This document shows positions 44,549-57,013 of a stretch of 64,000 bases of DNA, one piece after another; position 1 is the stretch's first letter; each line of letters starts with the position of its first letter. The notes beneath the pieces were generated by a model. It was not told the origin of the DNA. It was given only the letters and a program-made list of their open reading frames with translations, and ran no database searches. The translations under genes were made by a program, and so were the position numbers. The stretch comes from Aedes albopictus (taxonomy: Eukaryota > Arthropoda > Insecta > Diptera > Culicidae): contig NC_085137.1 of the NCBI RefSeq assembly GCF_035046485.1, positions 374,976,706-375,040,705 on the forward strand. The letters are read 5' to 3'.

Positions 44549-44947
44549 TTGATACCCGCTTGTCGACAGGCTCAGACAACAATGCAACCGTGTGGTGGGA
44601 CATCAATAAATAAGATATTGTGATAGCTTCTCTGCTATGGTGACTATTGGAGAAACGATATTCGAATTGAAGGAAGTTTCATTTGTGCCAGCTACAGCAA
44701 TGGAGGGTCCACCATTTGTTTCCGGAAATAAGAGCCTATGGTGTTATCGGTACAATCTAATTGTTGTGATATGGTAACGTCTATATCGTAAGAAAGCAAA
44801 AAAAAAAACAACTCGTTTAACCCATCTATCGATTAATTCAAACTGGGACTTGAGAAGATGAATTTCATTGTATATCTCAAACTATGATAAGGAGAAGTAG
44901 TCCAAGTTGGAGTGAAATTTGCAAAAACATAGTGATTTTTAAATTTA

Positions 44948-45841
44948 AATGGTGTCCACGATAAAATTAACACACAGAAAATATTATATAACTTTTGATT
45001 ACGTTCCCCAAAATAGCTATTTTTTTCGACCATGAATAGTATAATATGTGTAGCTAATACCATAAAATTTTCATTAAAATCGGTTGAGTATTGGCGCAGA
45101 TACTGTCGATATCATAAAATGAGATTTTAGAAAATTTGGGCACTCGTTTCAAAAAATTGCTTAGGCTATAACTTTTTTGTTACCACATCAAAACGTTTGA
45201 AAATTTCGCTCGATATTCTTAACATAGTATCAATTAAGTGGTAAAAATTTGATCGAAATCGGTTCAGTACTTTTTCTAGTAAATATCCAAAGCTCAAATC
45301 GCTTCAAGGTAATTTTTAGGTACTTTTTGTTCCGCGTGCACTATTTTGACTGTAGAACTGGTAACACTGTCCCGATTTTTATAAAACTTTGACAGTGTAA
45401 AATTGTTGTGTTAAACTGTTTACAGTGCAAATTTCAGCCATTTTTTTGAGTTACTTTCAAAGTAAGAGCAGTTTGAATTTCACTATACCAAAAACCACAT
45501 CTGCTTATTGTGACATAGTGCGACATATATGGCTATAACTTTTTAACGGAATGATCAAATTGAATGAAATTACTTCTACATACATACACGTACATTTTCA
45601 TTGAAATCGGTTCAGTATTTTTGACGCCAGAGTTGAAACGGCAAAAAAATGATATTTTCCAAAATGTTTGTTTGCACAAGATTCTCAAGTGGCAATTCCC
45701 TTGTTTCAACGATATCTCCGCCAATACTCAGCCGATTTTAATGAAAATTTTATTGTATTAGCTATACATAATATACAATTCATGTCAAATTAGCTATATA
45801 TACAATATTTTCAGTGTGGCAATTCCATCGTGAACACCCTT
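44948..45841. mobile_element. TA-flanked TIR element, 894 bp (GGTGTCCACGAT ends)
   Basis: The left end AATGGTGTCCACGATAAAAT and the inverted right end AAGGGTGTTCACGATGGAAT are each followed inward by CACACWGAAAATATTRTATA. TA lies at 44946-44947 and 45842-45843. The words AAATCGGTTSAGTA and TTAATGAAAATTTTAT recur inside in both orientations. No transposase frame exists. A fragment of the same left end is at about 57448-57515. Confidence 0.78.
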
Positions 45842-46194
45842 TACGCTTTAAAAACAGCATTTTTTTATCATATAAAACCAGTTTTGTAACTTTGGATGAT
45901 TCTGTTAGTTTGATGCTAATTATTTTATTACGTAGGTCTAAATGATTTTTTTTATTCCACGACAAGTAGAAAGATTTGGTTCAATACATTTTGAGATTTA
46001 CTCGCAGAATTTACGCGCAAACATGTTTTTTTATGGTGCTACGACGAAGCAGCTACTATTGAGATATGGAAAAATAGAAATATTTCAAAAAGAATTCAGC
46101 AATTTCATTTTTTATCTTCTAGGAAAAAAATGCAAAATATAATATCGCTGTTTTTTGTTAAATTGCTGAATTTATTGACAATTAATTAATCATA

Positions 46195-46515
46195 CAAGAA
46201 ATACATTTGCAGGAAAACTCGAAAGATCTCCTGAAGTGATCTTTGTATGTTTTTTTGGGAATCTGTGGGGTAATTTCTGTGTGGAAAATCGTGCAAGAAT
46301 CTGTGAGGGAATTACTGCTATGATTTCTTTAAAAAATAACACTGAAGAAATTTCAGGGAACATTCATACGGTAAATTCTGATGGAATCTCTGCAGGAGTT
46401 TTTGACGGAATAAATGTATGAATTCCTTTATAAAATTGCATCCCTGGGAGAATTTCCGAAGAAACTACTGGAGATTTTTTTGTAAGAAACCTTGTAAGAA
46501 TTTCCGTAGACATCC
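46195..46515 (+). repeat. 12-bp-period degenerate array, block B1
   Basis: Phase is clear in the middle: GGGAATCTGTGG, GGTAATTTCTGT, GTGGAAAATCGT, GCAAGAATCTGT and GAGGGAATTACT are consecutive 12-mers. The orientation is as in block A. Confidence 0.75.
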
Positions 46516-47154
46516 ATTATTACGAAAAAATAATGAAGCCCTATAAATGCATATTGATGTATAGCATATTGTAGTGGAACCTCACAAATGTGTAATAAAA
46601 TAGGTCATCACACTTGGACAAACACAACACATAACATAAATTTTGCCCTGTAAACCTAGTGGATAACAATTTCCGACGACAGGATGACGAGGTTTCATAA
46701 ATGTTGTTGGTCCATCAGTCAATCCTGTAATCGTATTTACTCTGACTGGTTGCCTTTCGTTCGCAGCATTAGCTGCTTTCATAGCCTGAGTTTTGCCTAG
46801 TAATTTCTAATCCTAAGGGGCATCCTGAATCAGATTTTAACCCTCGAGCGATTGCGCTGTTGTATTTTGTACAAAACGTTGAAAAAATCTTGCTTTTTGT
46901 ATTCAACATCAGCATGGCGCTGACGGTGATGGCCAACCACGCGAGTTGCGGAAGGTTAATGTGAGACGTCTACACTTTGATGTCTCTGTTAAGGAAGTCT
47001 TCTAGTTAATGTCAGTGCCCGAAATGACCTAAATGTAGGCCATCAATAAGCGACAGATGATATCTCAAGATGCTCTATTGCTCTAGAGCACTACAAATGT
47101 GCATTTTACTTTGGAAAATATTAGCAGGTTAAAATAAAAATAAAACTTGTAACA
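46516..47154. other. Interruption of the array; possible small exon on the minus strand
   Basis: The 12-bp phase is lost. On the minus strand, a frame at about 46806-46582 preceded by TTACTAG (an acceptor-like AG) reads GKTQAMKAANAANERQPVRV and continues to a 66-residue end with no recognised domain. It has a more protein-like composition than its surroundings, but I cannot identify it. It may be a TE fragment or a chance frame. Confidence 0.25.
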
Positions 47155-50100
47155 CCATGCAGAAAGCTTTGAGGGATGTCTTAAAAAAATGTCTAATGTA
47201 AATACTGGAGGACGTTCTGCAAAAAACTAGAAATATTTTATGAAGGAATTCATGAAGTAATTACTGAGGGAATTCTCAAAATATTTTCTGAAAGAATTCA
47301 TGAAAGAATTTCTATAGGAACCCATGTAGCAATTTTGGATTTTTTTGGTTTTACTTCTTTATATTCATGAATTTTAAGATAGTGCTAATTCTTCACACTT
47401 TTGAAATTTTTTGGAAAATTTCGAAAGTATTTTTGGTTCAAGATCTGGAAAAATCTCTGAGAAAGGTTTCGAAAGGAGTCCCTAGAAGATTTTGTGGAGA
47501 AGGAATTGTGTATTAAATCTCTGAAGAATATTTATCGGAAACCCGTGGAAGAATAAAAAAACCTTTTTAGAAATTTGTGAATTATTTCAGAATGTTCGAT
47601 TCACTGAAAGAATCTGTCGAAGAGTTTTCGAAAGACTCCCGGTAAATACAAGACCGGTAGAGAAATTGCTACAGAAATCCACGGAGAAGTTTCTGGTTGA
47701 CAAAATTTAGGAACAATTTAGAAGAAATCCATGGAATAAATTATGTATTAAGCAAACAATGAAAGATTTTCTAAAAGATTCCTTGGAAAAACTCCTGAAG
47801 TAATTTTAGTAAGATTGTCTTAAAGAAATCCGTGGAGATTTTTTTAAAAGCATTCATGGACCGATTTAGGATGGAATCCATGGAAGATAACCATTATTTT
47901 GGAAATACATATCTTGAGTACCCTCAGAAGAACTTTTAACGGAATCCACGGTCGAGGAAACTGGTTTCTCGGAAGAATGCTACGAGAAATTTATGTAGAA
48001 ATGAACGTTTTTTTATGAATCTGATGAAATCCATAAAAAAAATAAAATGGAAGCGATGAGTGGAAAAGTTTCTCAAAGAATCTCTCGTGATATGTCTGAG
48101 GTGAAGAAATTCCTAAAGAAAATTTGTGAATCAAAGTTAATTGGAAGAAATTATTGATTTTTTTGTATTAAACACCTGGAACAATGTCTCGAGGTATCCC
48201 TGGAAAAATACCGTTAGGAATCACTGAAAGGACTTGTAGAGGAACATTGAAAGAATGTTTATAGGAATCCACGGAAGCTGTTTTTGACGCAACTCTCAGC
48301 GCAATATCTAGATAAAATCCTGCAAGAACTTCTTAAAGAATCCCGAAAATATTTTTCTTTTTTTTTCGAAAGATTGCTTGCAAAAAATTTTGAAATGGAA
48401 AATTTGCTATAAGAATTCCGCAAAAAAATCCGAAGGAATTCTTTGATAAATTTCTGATCTTCAAGAATTATCGAAAGATGTCCTAAAGGATGTTCTTGAG
48501 AAATCCAATGAAGATTTTCAATATTGGAGATATATTTGGTAGAGTCCCTTGAAAATTTTCTTGAAGCCGCTCTGCAGGAATTATTGAAGGAATCTTGGAT
48601 GGTTCTTCAAAGAATTTCGTAGAAGCATTTCTGAAGAGATCCATGAAAGGTATTCTTATCAATTTCTTCTAACAATTTCTTGAACATTTTCAAAAGAATT
48701 TCTGAAGAAATCGCAGAAATATTAATAGTTCGATTTATTCCTTGAAGATATTTCTGAAGCAATCACTTGAAGATTTTCTTGAGAAATATCTGGAATTCAT
48801 TTTAAAGGAGCCCATAGAAAACTTTACAAACGATTACTTGCAGACATTTCTTAAACAATCATAGAGGAATGTCTGAAACTCCTTGAAAAATAACTTCTAG
48901 GATATCAATGGAGCAATTTTGGAATATATGTCTGGAAGATTTTCCAAAGGAATTGTAGAATGAATTTCAGGAGGAATTTCTGTAAGAATTTCTGCAGGAA
49001 GCTTTGGGAATTCCGATAGAATTTATAAAGCAGTCCATGACGAATAAATGTAAAAATTTCTTAATTGAGTTATATTCTTGGAAGAGTTTCTGAAGAAATC
49101 CATGGGGGATTTTCTGCAAAACACCTTTTAAAGTTTCCGAAGGAATGCAGACGGTTTTGAGAGAAGCCATGAAGAATTTCTGAAGGAACTGCTGGAGGCA
49201 TTTCTGAAAACATTCATGGAATTCCTGAAATAATTACTAAGGATGTTCTTCAAATGTTTTTTCAAAAGGATCCATAAAGGAATATCTGAAGGAATCCAAG
49301 GAAAGTATTCTACAGGAATCAGTGACAAAATTTCAGGAGGAAACTCTGGAGAAATTTCGAAAGTAGTTTCTAAAAGATTTTGTGGAGAAGCAATTATAAA
49401 TGAATCTCTAAAGGTTTCTGATTTTCTGAAGAAAAAGTCCCCGGATGAATTTCTACAGAAATCCAAGGAGGAGTTGCTGATGGAATCTCTAGAAAAAAAC
49501 TTCTAAAGGAGAAAAAATGTCTGAAAAAAAAACTATGGCGTAGTTTATAAAACAATCAATGAAACATTTTCTAAAACAATCGTTGAACAAACCTCTGAAG
49601 TAATTCTAGAGAGATTTTCTGGAAGGAATCCCTGGAGAATTTTCTTAAGGCATGGAGCAATTTCAGATGGAATTCATAAAATATTCTAAACAAGTTTTTG
49701 AAAAAAAAAAGCAACAAGAATGTTTGGAACAACTACAGAAGAAAACGGGAAAGGTTTCTACACGGAATAGTTCGGAAAATTTGACGAAATCCATAAAATA
49801 ATTATTGAAGCAATGAGTGGACGACATTCTAAAAAAAATATGTAGAGATGTTTTTGAGGTGAAGAAATTCCTGGTAAAAAATGCGAATGAAATCCATAAA
49901 GCTTTTTAATGAACTATTAGTATATTCTAAAGAAACCCCTGGAAGATTTTCGTAAGGAATCACTGGATGAATTTCTAGAGGAAACATTGAAGAAATACTG
50001 GTATATACAAAAAGTAAACCCAGGGAGAATTTTTGGCATAATTCTCAGAGGAATTACTGACAGAAATCCTAGAAGAACTTCCTAAAGAGTCTCTGGAATC

Positions 50101-50890
50101 TTTTCTGAAGAAATTGATGCAGAAATTTGTGAAGTAATCATAGGAAGATTTTTCAATGTTATCTCTGTAGGAATTTCTGAGGAATTCCCAACAGTTTGTT
50201 ATTAGAAATCCATAGAGTACTATTTGGGGAATTCTGAAGATGGTTTTTCAAAGTAATCCTTGAAGAAATGTTTAAAGATAACCTGGAAAGTATTTCAGCT
50301 ATCCAATCTATGGAAGATTTTCTTAAACAATCCCGCAAGAAATTTTTAAAAGAACACCGCTGGAGAAATGTCTGATCCTCAGGGATTACCTGAGCCATTG
50401 AATCCATCGAAGCTTTTAAATTTTGGGTGAAACTTTTGAAGGAATCCCTTTGAAACCTCCTGTAAACAGCTTTGATGGAATTTGTAAAGAAACATTATAG
50501 TATTTTTTTTTAAGAAAGGAACCCTAAAGAGATTTACAGTTGGTATACTGAAAAATTTCTTCAAAAAAAATTTTGAGTAAGAATTTCTGAGAAAATCTCT
50601 GGAAATATCAAAATTATTCCTAAAAGCAGTTCGTGAATCTCAAGCGGATTTCCTGATGTCTAGTAGATATTCTGATGAGATCCCCAAAGATTTTCTGGAG
50701 ATATTCCTGTATGAATTTCTGAACTAACGATTTTATGAACGAATATTTGGAGTCATGTCTGAAGAAACTCATAGGAAGAATTTTTTGAAGAATTATCGGA
50801 AAAATTTCTTAAAGCAACACTAAAGACAACTTTTGAAAGAATTTTTAAAAGATTATTTACAGGAATTCCAGAGGCAATTTTTAAAGACAC
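47155..50890 (+). repeat. 12-bp-period degenerate array, block B2 (longest)
   Basis: About 3.7 kb of near-continuous 12-mers; near 47248, for example, GAAGGAATTCAT, GAAGTAATTACT, GAGGGAATTCTC, AAAATATTTTCT and GAAAGAATTCAT. Small insertions and deletions shift the phase locally. Consensus GAAGGAATTTCT or GGAAGAATCCCT on the plus strand. Frames of 60-110 aa on both strands here are products of the period and show no conserved codon pattern. Confidence 0.88.
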
Positions 50891-50894
50891 TATG

Positions 50895-52213
50895 TACACC
50901 GTCTTCAACCAGAGGTTGCACAGACTTAACGTTCACAGATATGAGATAACGGACAACACACGAAACACCCAGTGGTCCAGTGGAGAATTTTCCGTTTGAC
51001 GAAATGTTTTCACTGACTGAAGGGCATTTTTTTTATTACCGTACGGGTATGGGCCGAAGGGTCTCAGATTTTCATGAAACTTCTTCCACAGGCAGGGCTC
51101 ATGGATATATGAACAAAAAAATTGTTTTGTTTTCTCCTGACACTACTTACTTTGAAAAATCATAACTCAAGAACGAAGCATCACAGAAACAAAGTTTTTT
51201 TAAGAAAATAAAAGCAAATTTTCTCAGAAATCCAAAAAAATATGAACTGGAAAAAGTTTTCCACAAAATTTTCCACGGTTGATAAAATTCGTAAAGAAAA
51301 GCCGGAAAACAATGCCCGAACTCGTGGAAAATTTTCAAAAAAATATTTTTGAGAAGGTTATTTCATAAGCTTTAATCGCTGAAATTTTTAAATACACTTT
51401 TTTCTTCGTTTTTGAGTTATGAACAATTTTGTTAAAAATGTCCAAATGTGTCGTATAGGTCTTTTCTTTGAAAAATCATAACTCAAAAACGAAGTTCGGG
51501 CATAGTTTATCCGGCTTTTCTTTATGAATTTTCTCAACGGTGGAAAATTTTGTGGAATTTTTTTTCCAATCCAAATTTTTCTGGATTCCCGAAAAAAAAA
51601 TGCTTTCATTTTCACTAAAAAACTTTGATGCTTCGTTCTTGAGTTATGATTTTTCAAAGAAAAGGCTTATATGACACATTTGGACATTTTTCAACAAAAT
51701 TGGCCATAACTCAAAAACGAAAAAAAAGTGCAATCCAAAAATTTAGGAGATTAAACCTTATGAAAAAGCTTCTCAAGAATATTTTTTTGAAAATTTTCCA
51801 CGAGTTCGGGCATTGTTTCCGGCTTTTCTTTACAAATTTTCTCAATTGTGGAAAAATTTTAAGAAAAATTTTTACAGTTCATATTTTTTTTAGATTTCTG
51901 AGAAAATATGCTATCTTTTTCTATGATGCTTCGTTCTTGAGTTATGGTTTTTCAAAATAAGTAGTGTCAGAGGAAAACAAAAAAAACATCTGAGTTTTCC
52001 GGGAAAATAGGCGACTCTGAATTTTTCTCAACTTTTTTTTGTTCATATATCCATGAACCCTGCATGTGAAAGAGGTTTCATGAAAATCTGCGACCCTTCA
52101 TCCCAATTTGTACGAAAATAAAAAAAAACCCTGAATCGGGAATCGAGCCCACACCAGGAGGCTTACGAAATGCCTAGACGGCTGGCACCACTAACCGCAC
52201 GGTCACGAAGCCA
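50895..52213 (-). mobile_element. Second-family SINE, copy 2, split by a TIR element
   Basis: The tRNA-like head lies at 52132-52213 (minus strand): GTGACCGTGCGGTTAGTGG as A-box region and GGCTCGATTCC as B box. The body continues at 50895-51021. The two parts together match copy 1 (41309-41497), and the break at TGAA/CTGAA is the insertion site of the element at 51022-52131. The SINE itself sits in the 12-bp array. Confidence 0.75.
51022..52131. mobile_element. TIR element, 1.1 kb (GGGCATTTTTTTTATTACCG ends)
   Basis: The left end GGGCATTTTTTTTATTACCG and the inverted right end GGGTTTTTTTTTATTTTCGT both continue with GGGTCTCAGATTTTCATGAA-like sequence and GTTCATGGATATATGAAC. A 4-5-bp duplication (TGAA or CTGAA) flanks it. 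The inside is a mosaic of direct and inverted modules such as TTTTCAAAGAAAAGGC, GAGTTATGATTTTTCAAA and TTTTCCACGAGTTCGGGC. It has no transposase. A deleted relative is at 24140-24851. Confidence 0.72.
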
Positions 52214-52214
52214 A

Positions 52215-53045
52215 CAATTTCTAAAGCAATCCCAGGTTTTTTTTTTCAAATACTTGGAAACATTTCTAAAGGAATCAGTGGAGCAATTTAAAAAGAAATA
52301 CCTGAAAGATTTTCTAAAGGAATTCTAGAGAATCTGTAACAATTTCTGGAGGAAGCTTTGAAGGAAGTTTTTTTATGAACTCATGGAAGATTACTCAAGG
52401 AAGTAATCTTTGGAAGATTTTCCAAGAGAGTCTTTGAAGAAACTTCTGAAAAATCCTAGGAAAATTTTCTAATGGAGCTATTTAAAGTCTGAAGGGATAC
52501 TTTAAAGAACTTTGTGAAAATAAAAAAAATAATACCCGGAGAAAATTGTCAAGGAATCCAAGGAAATTTTTCAAATGAAAATTTTAGACAAACTCCTAGA
52601 GGGATCCTTCGATCAATTTCAAAACCAATTCCAGGAAAACGTCCTGAAGGCCGCTCTGGAAGAATTTCTGAAGCTATCTGAGTAAGAATATCTTAATGAA
52701 TGCATGGAGAAATTTCTCAAATTTTTCAAAGATGATTTTCTGAACATTTTTTTTTTTGTGAAATTTTTCGAGAAATCTCCAGAAGAATTTTCAAAAATAT
52801 CTTATAAAACTCATGAAGAAACTTCTTAAACATCTCATGCAAGATTTATCCAAACGATTTTTTGAAAAGTTCGTAAAGGAATCTGGAAGGAATTTTTGAA
52901 GCAACCCCCGAAGAATTCATAGAATAGGTATTAGAGAAATCATTAAAGAAATGTCCGAAGGAATTTGTGGAAGTTTTTTTACGAATCCCTGGAAGAAATG
53001 GTACAGAATCTCTGAAGGATTTTCGAAAAAAAATCCCAACACAAA
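52215..53045 (+). repeat. 12-bp-period degenerate array, block C
   Basis: Resumes after the SINE in the same orientation, with 12-mers such as GAAACTTCTGAA, CTGAAAGATTTT and AAGGAATTCTAG. Phase fades after about 53000. Confidence 0.75.
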
Positions 53046-53699
53046 TCGCATAGGCAATTTTCTTTTACATGGGAAGACAAATTTACAATATCATGAATGA
53101 GATTTTTTCTTACAAGTACGGAAGCACTGACACATAGGTTGTTATTATTTTATTTATGAATGCACAAACACATTTGTAAAATCACATGGATGTTTTTATT
53201 ATATTAAGGAGGAAGGAATGAAAACTGTCCCAGCTCGATATAGGAACACTTTTTACAGTTTGAGAAAATACAAAATTTTGAAAAATAGCAGAGGTTTTTT
53301 GTTTAATTATGAGTTCACAACAACACGTGGGCTATTTTTATGGAGTATGGAATAGAAATTTCCAAAATGACAAAACGGATTTGTCTTCCATGTGATGCCA
53401 TATGTGTAATCTCAAAAAAGGAAAAATTAGAAAGGAACATCATATCATATCCAGAAAAGCGGAAGAAAACTCTCAGTTTCAGAATACTCACATATAATAT
53501 GAAGGCGCAAAAGATTCTAAAAATTAGGAAGGCAATTTTCTTATTATTAGCAAACCGTAAGAAAAATTTCCAATATCTTGTGAAGTTTCTAGAAGTGTTT
53601 TTAGAAGAATGGGAGAGCAAAATTTCGCGTATTTTATGTAATAATATGGAACGACCTTGGACATATTCAGTTATACAGTCTAAACGTACTGAAACATCA
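53046..53699. other. AT-rich spacer with an unrecognised open frame
   Basis: A plus-strand frame of 121 codons (53340-53705) encodes a Lys/Arg/Ile-rich sequence with no motif I recognise. An overlapping minus-strand frame of 101 codons is also open. Its second half shows traces of the 12-bp period (GAAGTTTCTAGAAGTGTTTT). I do not call it a gene. Confidence 0.25.
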
Positions 53700-54765
53700 G
53701 AGTAATAATAATTGTTTATATTACATTCAGGACAGTTACTCGTTACTCGACAGCTGAGTGAGTCTGCAAGTCTAGTCTAAATGCACGCCCTAGGACCTCA
53801 TCCACCAGAGTATCGCCACCTGCCAGAAATAGTCGCAGCCAGCTGACATCTCGGAGACATCCGATTGACATCATTAAATCGTGAACCACAACGTGACAAT
53901 GCATGGATGTTAATTTTCCGTCGCGAGAGATACGACCGAACGAACGTCCGACTGACTATCCCGCATCCCGTGCGATACTATCAATCAATCTTGACATTGA
54001 CACTTGCTGCCAACAGCGAAGCAATATGGCACTGGGAAATCGAGTGATTGGGGGCCCTTTCATTGCTGGTCGTCGTCGTCACTGGCAGTCACCCTTCCGG
54101 AGCACGAACTCTCCCCAGCAGCCGGTCCGCCGAATGCCACACAGGTCGATCGGGTTAATTGCGACTTTTAACATGAGCAATTTATGTTCGACACCGGACC
54201 TCTTGGCAATAGCACCGCTGGCCAACACCCAACAACACGTGAAAAGTCGTGATTTGGCCAAAGAGAACTAATTACACGCACTGTGCCTTGCGGACTAGTC
54301 GACCTGCAGCAATCAAAGCGCCTGGAGCAACCGTTGGTTGTCGTTGACGTCCATCGGTCTTCGTAACTATACAAGCCGGGTAGGTAGGTAGGTACGTGCT
54401 TGACCTTTTGGGGCTTGAGCCACCATCGCACCGTCGTCGTCGTTGGTCGTGGACAGTCAGTGTGCTGAAGCCCTAATTGACCCAACTCTCGCTCGATAAC
54501 ATCAGGCAGTGAGACACCAATCACGTTGGTCCTTCGCAAAGGATCGTAAATTTATGTCGATATTAAAACGATTATCGCAAATTATCACCGAAGTCCGACG
54601 GCTCTCGACTGGGCGCTCGGTCATCATCATCAACATCATCAGCCGGTACGGTCCTTCGGGTTGACCCAGTAACTAGGCTTGTGTGGTGATTGGCGAGCAG
54701 CAGGGGGTGTCAAGCGTTTCAGTGGATCTAAGTCGTGTGGAGTTGATACCATATTTCGAAAGGTC
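53700..54765. promoter_or_regulatory. GC-rich, TE-poor island between array blocks
   Basis: About 1 kb without TE ends, with balanced composition, CATCATCAACATCATCA and GTCGTCGTCG runs, and frames on both strands (122 and 123 aa) that overlap and lack domains. It lies where the 12-bp array changes orientation. It is a good candidate for single-copy host sequence, such as a distal exon, UTR or enhancer. No specific function is visible. Confidence 0.3.
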
Positions 54766-54785
54766 TGAATTCGTCAAAAGTTACC

Positions 54786-56461
54786 TCACGGATTCTTTCA
54801 AACAAACTCCCATGGATTCATTCGAAAATTTTCTTCAGGGATTTGTTTAGACACACCATCTATTCTAAAAATTCCACAAAAAATCTTTCAAAGCATCTTT
54901 TTTTTCTTTTTTCTCCATTTTTTTTTTCTAAAAATATCCATGAATGTGAGCAGAAATTCCTCCAGGGATTCTCTCAAAAATTCATTCAGAAATTCCTTTA
55001 GGAATATTTTTCCTCAGTCATTTATTCAGTGATTTCCCCTGAGATTGTTTTAATAAAACTTTCAGCGATGGCTACAGAAACAGAGTTTTCCAGAAAATGT
55101 TTCAAAAATTCCTTCAAAAATTTGTACTGGGGTTACTTTGGAAATTCTTCCAAGTATTTCACCAAAAATTACCTCAGCAACTTCCAATTTCTCCAGAAAA
55201 TCCACTAGGGATTCCTCCAGAAGTTTCACAAAGAGTTGTGCAAGAAAGTTGTGTTTAAGTTTCTGCAGAAATTCCTCCTGGGCTCTAATGGCTTTTATTA
55301 TAAATTCGACTAATAATTTATTCAGAAATATCACCAGATTTTCCTCCACAGATTTTTTACAAATTTATCCATCATTACTTTGAGAATACTTTCACAGATT
55401 TTTCGATAATTCTTTCATAGACTCCTGCTGAAATCCTTCTTGGGATCCATTAAAAATATCTTTCACGTGTTCCTGAAAAAAATCTCCCAGGGATTCTTGA
55501 ACTTCAGGGCCTTCTCTGGAAACACGTCGTAGATTTACTTTAAAAAATAATCCAGGAAATCCTCAAGAAACTCAGTCAAAAATTCTTTCATAAAACTTAC
55601 TAGGAATTCCTTTAGACTTCAAAATGTTCTCCAGAAATTTTCAAAGAACTGGTCAAGAAAGTTTTGCACGACTTTCAAAAATGTTGCATGTATTCCTTTA
55701 GAAAATACATCAATGATTTATTCCAAATCTTACACAGCTTGTTCCAGAAATTCATCTACGAATTTCTACAGTTTTTTTTCATTGATATTTCTCCAGAAAA
55801 TTCTCAAACATTCATCTAGAAAACCTTCCATGGATTACCTAAAAAATATTTCATGGATTTAAAAAACAAAATTCACGAATACGTTAAGAATCAGAAACTC
55901 AGAACTACTTCTTGGAAGCTTTCTAAAGAGTTTTCTCCAAGGATTGCTTTTGAAATTCTACAAAAGATTATTAAAGAAATTCCCAAGATTTCTTCACATT
56001 CCTTGTGAAACTCATTCAAGACATTTCTCTTCCAGATATTGCTCCAAGTATTTCTTAAGAAAGTCTTAGAAAATCTTCCAAGGATTCCTTCAGAATGTTT
56101 TCTACAGATTCTTTCAGAGATTCTTATAAGGATTCTTACGGAATGGCTAGAAGACATTCTTACAGAGATTCCTGCAGAAATACACACAGAGATTTCATCA
56201 GAACTTCCACCGGGTTTTCTTCTATGTATTTTTTTTAGAAAATCTTCCAGTATTTTCTCCAAGCGTACCGTTTTGAATTTCTGTATAGATTTTTCGGTTC
56301 GGTATTCCACCAGGATTTTACAGGTGTTTCATCAGGTATTGCCTCTTGAATTTCTTTAGAATATTCATCTACGGATTCTTAAAATATTCCTGTTTTTATT
56401 CAGAAAATCTTTCAGGAATTTATTTAGAATTTTATACAGATTTTTTCTGAAGTTTTTCTGC
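54786..56461 (-). repeat. 12-bp-period degenerate array, block D (inverted)
   Basis: Here the plus strand shows the complement: CAGAAATTCCTC, CAGGGATTCTCT, CAAAAATTCATT and CAGAAATTCCTT near 54954 are consecutive 12-mers. The block is therefore in opposite orientation to A-C and E. Minus-strand frames, up to 139 aa, arise from the period. Confidence 0.85.
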
Positions 56462-56765
56462 GATACCTTCGGAAATATCTTCAGGGACGCAGAGTGCTCT
56501 CGGTCTCTAGTAGCAACAACCAGTACACTCTAACATTCCCTTTCCCAGCTGACTGTAAGGACTTCGCCGGCGCCGTTATTGATCAAATATGCATGAGCTG
56601 CTAAAATTGCACTTTGAGAATAAGTGGAATGTCCCAGCCCTTATTCAGTTGGATCTCAGTGCAACTGGTACCAGTTCAGATCAATCACGGAGGAGCAACT
56701 ATTGACATGTATAGTCAGAATTGATCGATGATCGATTTGATCGATACCTTCGGAAATATCTTCAG
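56462..56765 (+). mobile_element. Short retroposon with 23-bp target duplication
   Basis: GATACCTTCGGAAATATCTT followed by CAG occurs at 56462-56484 and again exactly at 56743-56765. It flanks 258 bp of GC-richer non-array sequence whose end is a TGATCGATGATCGATTTGATC-like tail. The duplicated site is array sequence. Such a long duplication indicates target-primed retrotransposition: either a SINE or a 5'-truncated non-LTR element. No pol III boxes are evident, so the latter is favoured; the parent family is not identified. Confidence 0.7.
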
Positions 56766-56872
56766 AGATTTCTTCAACAATCCTAGAATTACTTCAGAAA
56801 TTTCGGACATTCCTTCAGGAATTGCTCAAGCGATTCTTTCAGAGATTCCTCCAAGAATTTATCCATGGGAAT
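56766..56872 (-). repeat. 12-bp-period array, end of block D
   Basis: The inverted array continues beyond the retroposon (AGAGATTTCTTC, AACAATCCTAGA, ATTACTTCAGAA, ...) and fades by about 56872. Confidence 0.7.
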
Positions 56873-57013
56873 GTATTACTAAAGAGGCGCTGAAATCGAG
56901 GAACCTTGACTAATTATCTCTGATTTTATCATGACAGCATTAGAAATAATTGATCACATATCTTGTTTGTAATCTGCCGAAGCATTATTTACAATGAACT
57001 TTTATGGAATTGA

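Noticed and set aside
49128..49506. 112-aa minus and 87-aa plus frames
   Set aside because: Same cause: shadows of the 12-bp array in block B2.
53340..53705. 121-aa plus-strand frame, Lys/Ile-rich
   Set aside because: No motif; partly made of 12-bp repeat remains and overlapped by an open minus-strand frame.
53903..54539. 122-aa plus and 123-aa minus frames in the GC-rich island
   Set aside because: They overlap each other, lack domains and splice signals I trust; kept only as a possible non-coding or regulatory island.
55891..56359. Open frames of 139 aa (minus) and 106 aa (plus) in the same place
   Set aside because: Both strands are open because of the 12-bp period; residues repeat with the DNA unit and show no domain.
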